Positions 61,631-64,000 of a stretch of 64,000 nucleotides of DNA are shown one piece after another. Every line of letters begins with the position of its first letter. The first letter of the stretch is position 1. The DNA is taken from positions 4,349,962 to 4,413,961 of the forward strand of contig NC_067208.1 of the NCBI RefSeq assembly GCF_026262505.1. The letters are read 5' to 3'. The DNA comes from Trichomonas vaginalis G3 (Eukaryota; Parabasalia; Trichomonadida; Trichomonadidae). A program made the translations under genes and the position numbers. The notes under the pieces are model-generated. The model saw only the letters and a program-made list of their open reading frames with translations. It was not told where the DNA came from and ran no database searches.

Positions 61631-61645
61631 TATGCAAAAATAAAT

Positions 61646-62091
61646 GATCTTACTTAGTACTTTTAAAGTTAATTTCAGAAAAAATTTGACACAATGGTAT
61701 CCGGCACATACAAGTGGTGTACAACCAAAATATAAGTTGGTTTAAACATATATTGCTATATCTCATGATCTTACTTAGTACTTTTAAAGTTAATTTCAGA
61801 AAAAATTTGACACAATGGTATCCGGCACATACAAGTGGTGTACAACCAAAATATAAGTTGGTTTAAACATATATTGCTATATCTCATGATCTTACTTAGT
61901 ACTTTTAAAGTTAATTTCAGAAAAAATTTGACACAATGGTATCCGGCACATACAAGTGGTGTACAACCAAAATATAAGTTGGTTTAAACATATATTGCTA
62001 TATCTCATGATCTTACTTAGTACTTTTAAAGTTAATTTCAGAAAAAATTTGACACAATGGTATCCGGCACATACAAGTGGTGTACAACCAA
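61646..62091 (+). repeat. Four tandem 121-bp repeats
   Basis: Units begin GATCTTACTTAGTACTTTTA at 61,646, 61,767, 61,888 and 62,009. The last unit runs without a break into the reading frame of the following gene (T-Q-W-Y-P-A-H-T-S-G-V), so the unit seems to contain part of that gene's coding sequence. They start 18 bases from the Maverick end. Confidence 0.9.
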
Positions 62092-62363
62092 ATCTTCGAC
62101 TCGATGAACTTGTCATCGAGTTATATTCCAGTGTTGTTCCTTCATTCCTGATTAAGTTGCAAATTAAAGGTCTGGATTCAGAGAGAAGTGTTAAAGTTAT
62201 CAAAAAAGTCACAAGAGATTTCGAAGAAATGACACAATTTAAAAAAGTCGAATGCATCAGTATGCTTGAAGCTGTTCAGAAAGGTCTGAAAAATGATACA
62301 CTTGATCCCAACATTGTTTACTCAACATTAAAAATATTATTGCAAAGAAAACATTTGATTTAA
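62010..62363 (+). pseudogene. Partial gene, 3' part only, unknown
   Basis: About 95 residues after the repeats: L-R-L-D-E-L-V-I-E-L-Y-S-S, then a helical, charged remainder ending L-L-Q-R-K-H-L-I. No ATG-started complete frame is found; a frame from 61,956 runs through the last repeat unit but the repeats carry stops further up. The 5' part has been lost or replaced by the 121-bp repeats, perhaps with the Maverick insertion. No family recognised. Confidence 0.5.
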
Positions 62364-62542
62364 TAAACATTTAATTTATTATAATTAATTTTTTATTACA
62401 GTATAGTAAAAAATGCTATAAATAAATTATTATATTTTATTAAAATGTGACTTTTAATAGTAAGTGAATAAAATAAATCAGGAATTGGGAAAGAAATAAG
62501 GTTAATTAAAAATAATGAAAATTACAAGTTTAAGGTTAATGA

Positions 62543-62571
62543 AAAAGTGACAATGGGCGAGTTTGTCCCCC
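62543..62571 (+). promoter_or_regulatory. AAAAAGTGACAATGGGCGAG box
   Basis: Near copy of the box before the Ubl gene (36,014-36,042), with TTTGTCCCCC following. Only very short frames follow (MYGFLCILI; 26 codons from MKSALKAL), so it may belong to a lost gene or an RNA. Confidence 0.45.
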
Positions 62572-62940
62572 ACTCTTTTTTTTTTGCACGTTCAAAATTT
62601 CCCATAGAAATGTATGGATTCCTGTGCATACTAATATGAAGTCTGCTCTGAAGGCACTTACATTATCTTTATTGTATAGCCTTGATTTCTTACATTTTCT
62701 CAGAATAGTATTTTGAATTTCATTTAAATAATGAGATTTGGATATCCAAATGATGAATAGAATATATCAGTCTCATGTGGATCTATCATGAAACTAATGC
62801 AACGAAAAATATATTGATTATCGATTGGATGAAAAATATATAGGGACTGATATATATTCCAAAAGAAAGTGATCAGACTTGACTTGAAACTAAGCGGCAT
62901 TGTATTGTGTATATTAGATCTAGTTTTGATTATCAGCTTA

Positions 62941-62971
62941 TATCGGCGCGCGGCTTCGCCGCGCGCCGATA
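62941..62971. repeat. Perfect 14-bp-arm GC-rich palindrome
   Basis: TATCGGCGCGCGGC, loop TTC, GCCGCGCGCCGATA. All 14 positions pair. The GC content contrasts strongly with the surrounding DNA. Confidence 0.8.
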
Positions 62972-62991
62972 GATGCGCTATATAAGGTAGT

Positions 62992-63074
62992 CACAAAATC
63001 TAAGTAGTGAGGCTCTCAAAAATTGAACCGTACTCCATACAAAATTTGTGCACCCTCACTACTTAGATTTTGTG
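62992..63074. repeat. Inverted repeat with 21-bp perfect arms
   Basis: CACAAAATCTAAGTAGTGAG(G) at 62,992-63,012 and its complement at 63,054-63,074, 41 bases apart. A related CTCTCAATCTAGATTTTGTG lies at 63,947. MITE-like or foldback remnant. Confidence 0.7.
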
Positions 63075-64000
63075 GCCTTCAATTGAGAGGTTAGTTTTGA
63101 TAGAGCACGTTATAAAATTAAAAGGGAAAAATAAATAAAAATTTAAACATTTAATTATATATAATGTAAGGAGTGTAATTCCAAATTTTCTAAAAACTAT
63201 TCAAATTTGAGCATTTTTTTGGAAATAGTAAATATAATATGTACATCTAATAACAACATGATTCATCACCTTTTCAAGCTCTGCAGTCAATTTTTTGAAA
63301 TTTGATTGAAATAAATGTAGCGAAAATTACATTTCATTAGGGAATATATGAGTTTCTCTGGAAACAGGCTGATAAATTTTAAATTTTGTCCAATCAACAT
63401 GAATGCTTTGAGAAATTTGGATTGATTTTCTGGTAGAATCTGGAACAATTCAACCATGTATAAATGGATCATGTAATCATCATGAAATGTTAGTGTTAGA
63501 GTTCAAAAGAAACAGAATGAGTGGAAATCAAACACGATCTGAATAATTTTAAACGTATACAATCTTTAAGTTTGTATTTTGAATTCTACATATATGATTG
63601 TGTAATTCGTTCTTTCAAATTTTCGGATTCAGGCATGTTTTGATAAAATTCATTCCCAAAAACGTCAATTAACAATTAAATTTAGTGTATTTTAAATATA
63701 TATACGTATTATATTTTATAAATTATATTAAATTCGCAAAATTTTAAGTTTTAAACAAAAATAAAAAATCTTCAAAATATGAAATTATGCATAGGATATT
63801 AAAATTTACATGTTAGCAATTTTTTGAATTGCTTTCAATTTTCATATTGAAATTTTTAAGATTTTTTCTGAAATAATAAGCAAGAATATCAACCTAAATA
63901 ATATTAAATTCCATGCGTTAATTTCCCCTCAAAAGTCATTGACCGCCTCTCAATCTAGATTTTGTGAGTACTTTATATATAAGACTAAAAATATTTTTTT

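Larger units (their letters stand above)
62364..64000. other. Gene-free AT-rich DNA with palindromes
   Basis: Open frames are short and unsupported. It contains a GTGACAATGGGC box (62,543), a GC-rich palindrome (62,941) and an inverted repeat (62,992-63,074) with a related third copy near 63,946. Confidence 0.5.

Noticed and set aside
36131-61640. ATTAT as target-site duplication of the Maverick
   Set aside because: It adjoins the T run at the right, but three bases (ATT) separate it from the A run at the left, and AT-rich 5-mers match often by chance.
63287-63472. 61-codon minus-strand frame
   Set aside because: No support beyond length in AT-rich DNA.

Overview
This looks like a window of nuclear DNA from an anaerobic flagellate of the trichomonad group (Trichomonas/Tritrichomonas-like). 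The evidence is: very AT-rich, intron-less, standard-code genes; eukaryotic proteins (eIF4A-type helicase, Sec61 beta, SEP-UBX protein, O-mannosyltransferase, dual-specificity phosphatase); a discoidin-like protein of a kind abundant in trichomonads; initiator-like TCACTTTTT sequences just before some start codons; and a Maverick/Polinton, a very abundant element class in trichomonads. The assignment is inference, not a database match.

Host part, 1-36 kb. A frameshifted eIF4A-like gene (364-1648, minus) and a frameshifted two-repeat Myb gene (2628-3412) are followed by an intact protein O-mannosyltransferase (4204-6024). A truncated right end of a Maverick (6161-8106), still carrying an open DNA adenine methyltransferase, lies before a discoidin-like gene (8578-9699, minus) and an exonuclease III/AP endonuclease with a long charged tail (9981-11384). 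From 12.03 to 27.13 kb runs a tandem array of nine almost identical genes (unit about 1.726 kb) for a 423-residue predicted type I surface glycoprotein. Copies 1, 3 and 7 are frameshifted and copy 9 is a hybrid with a different C-terminal third. Each of the eight spacers carries a 211-bp TA-flanked inverted-repeat element (MITE-like). Then come a SEP-UBX p97-cofactor-like gene, a dual-specificity phosphatase, about 4.9 kb of AT-rich DNA with hairpins but no convincing gene, Sec61 beta, and a membrane-anchored ubiquitin-like protein.

Maverick/Polinton, 36,140-61,628. Terminal inverted repeats of 1.04 and 1.22 kb enclose, from left to right: a very large Q/P-rich protein, a double-jelly-roll major capsid protein candidate, a penton-like protein, an SF3 helicase, an A32-like packaging ATPase, three KilA-N/T5orf172-type genes, a protein-primed-type family B DNA polymerase, small virion-like proteins, a retroviral-type integrase, a protein with a bacteriophage tail-fibre type C-terminus, two further small proteins and a DNA adenine methyltransferase at the right end. 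Together these genes would cover replication, integration, capsid formation, genome packaging and possibly attachment, so the element is a degraded or sequencing-damaged virus-like transposon. Many genes have single-base frameshifts. Because the indels that separate identical tandem host genes are all small deletions, some frameshifts may be consensus errors.

Most unusual structures: two repeat arrays (46,972-47,408 and 51,476-51,832) that share the same flanking starts and a similar central spacer but have unrelated repeat units; three start-codon-proximal promoter-like boxes that sort the Maverick genes by function; a terminal hairpin whose arms differ between the two Mavericks but still pair; and the surface-protein array with embedded MITEs.

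Right flank, 61.6-64 kb: four 121-bp tandem repeats fused to the 5' side of a partial gene, then gene-free DNA with a 31-bp GC-rich palindrome and another inverted repeat.
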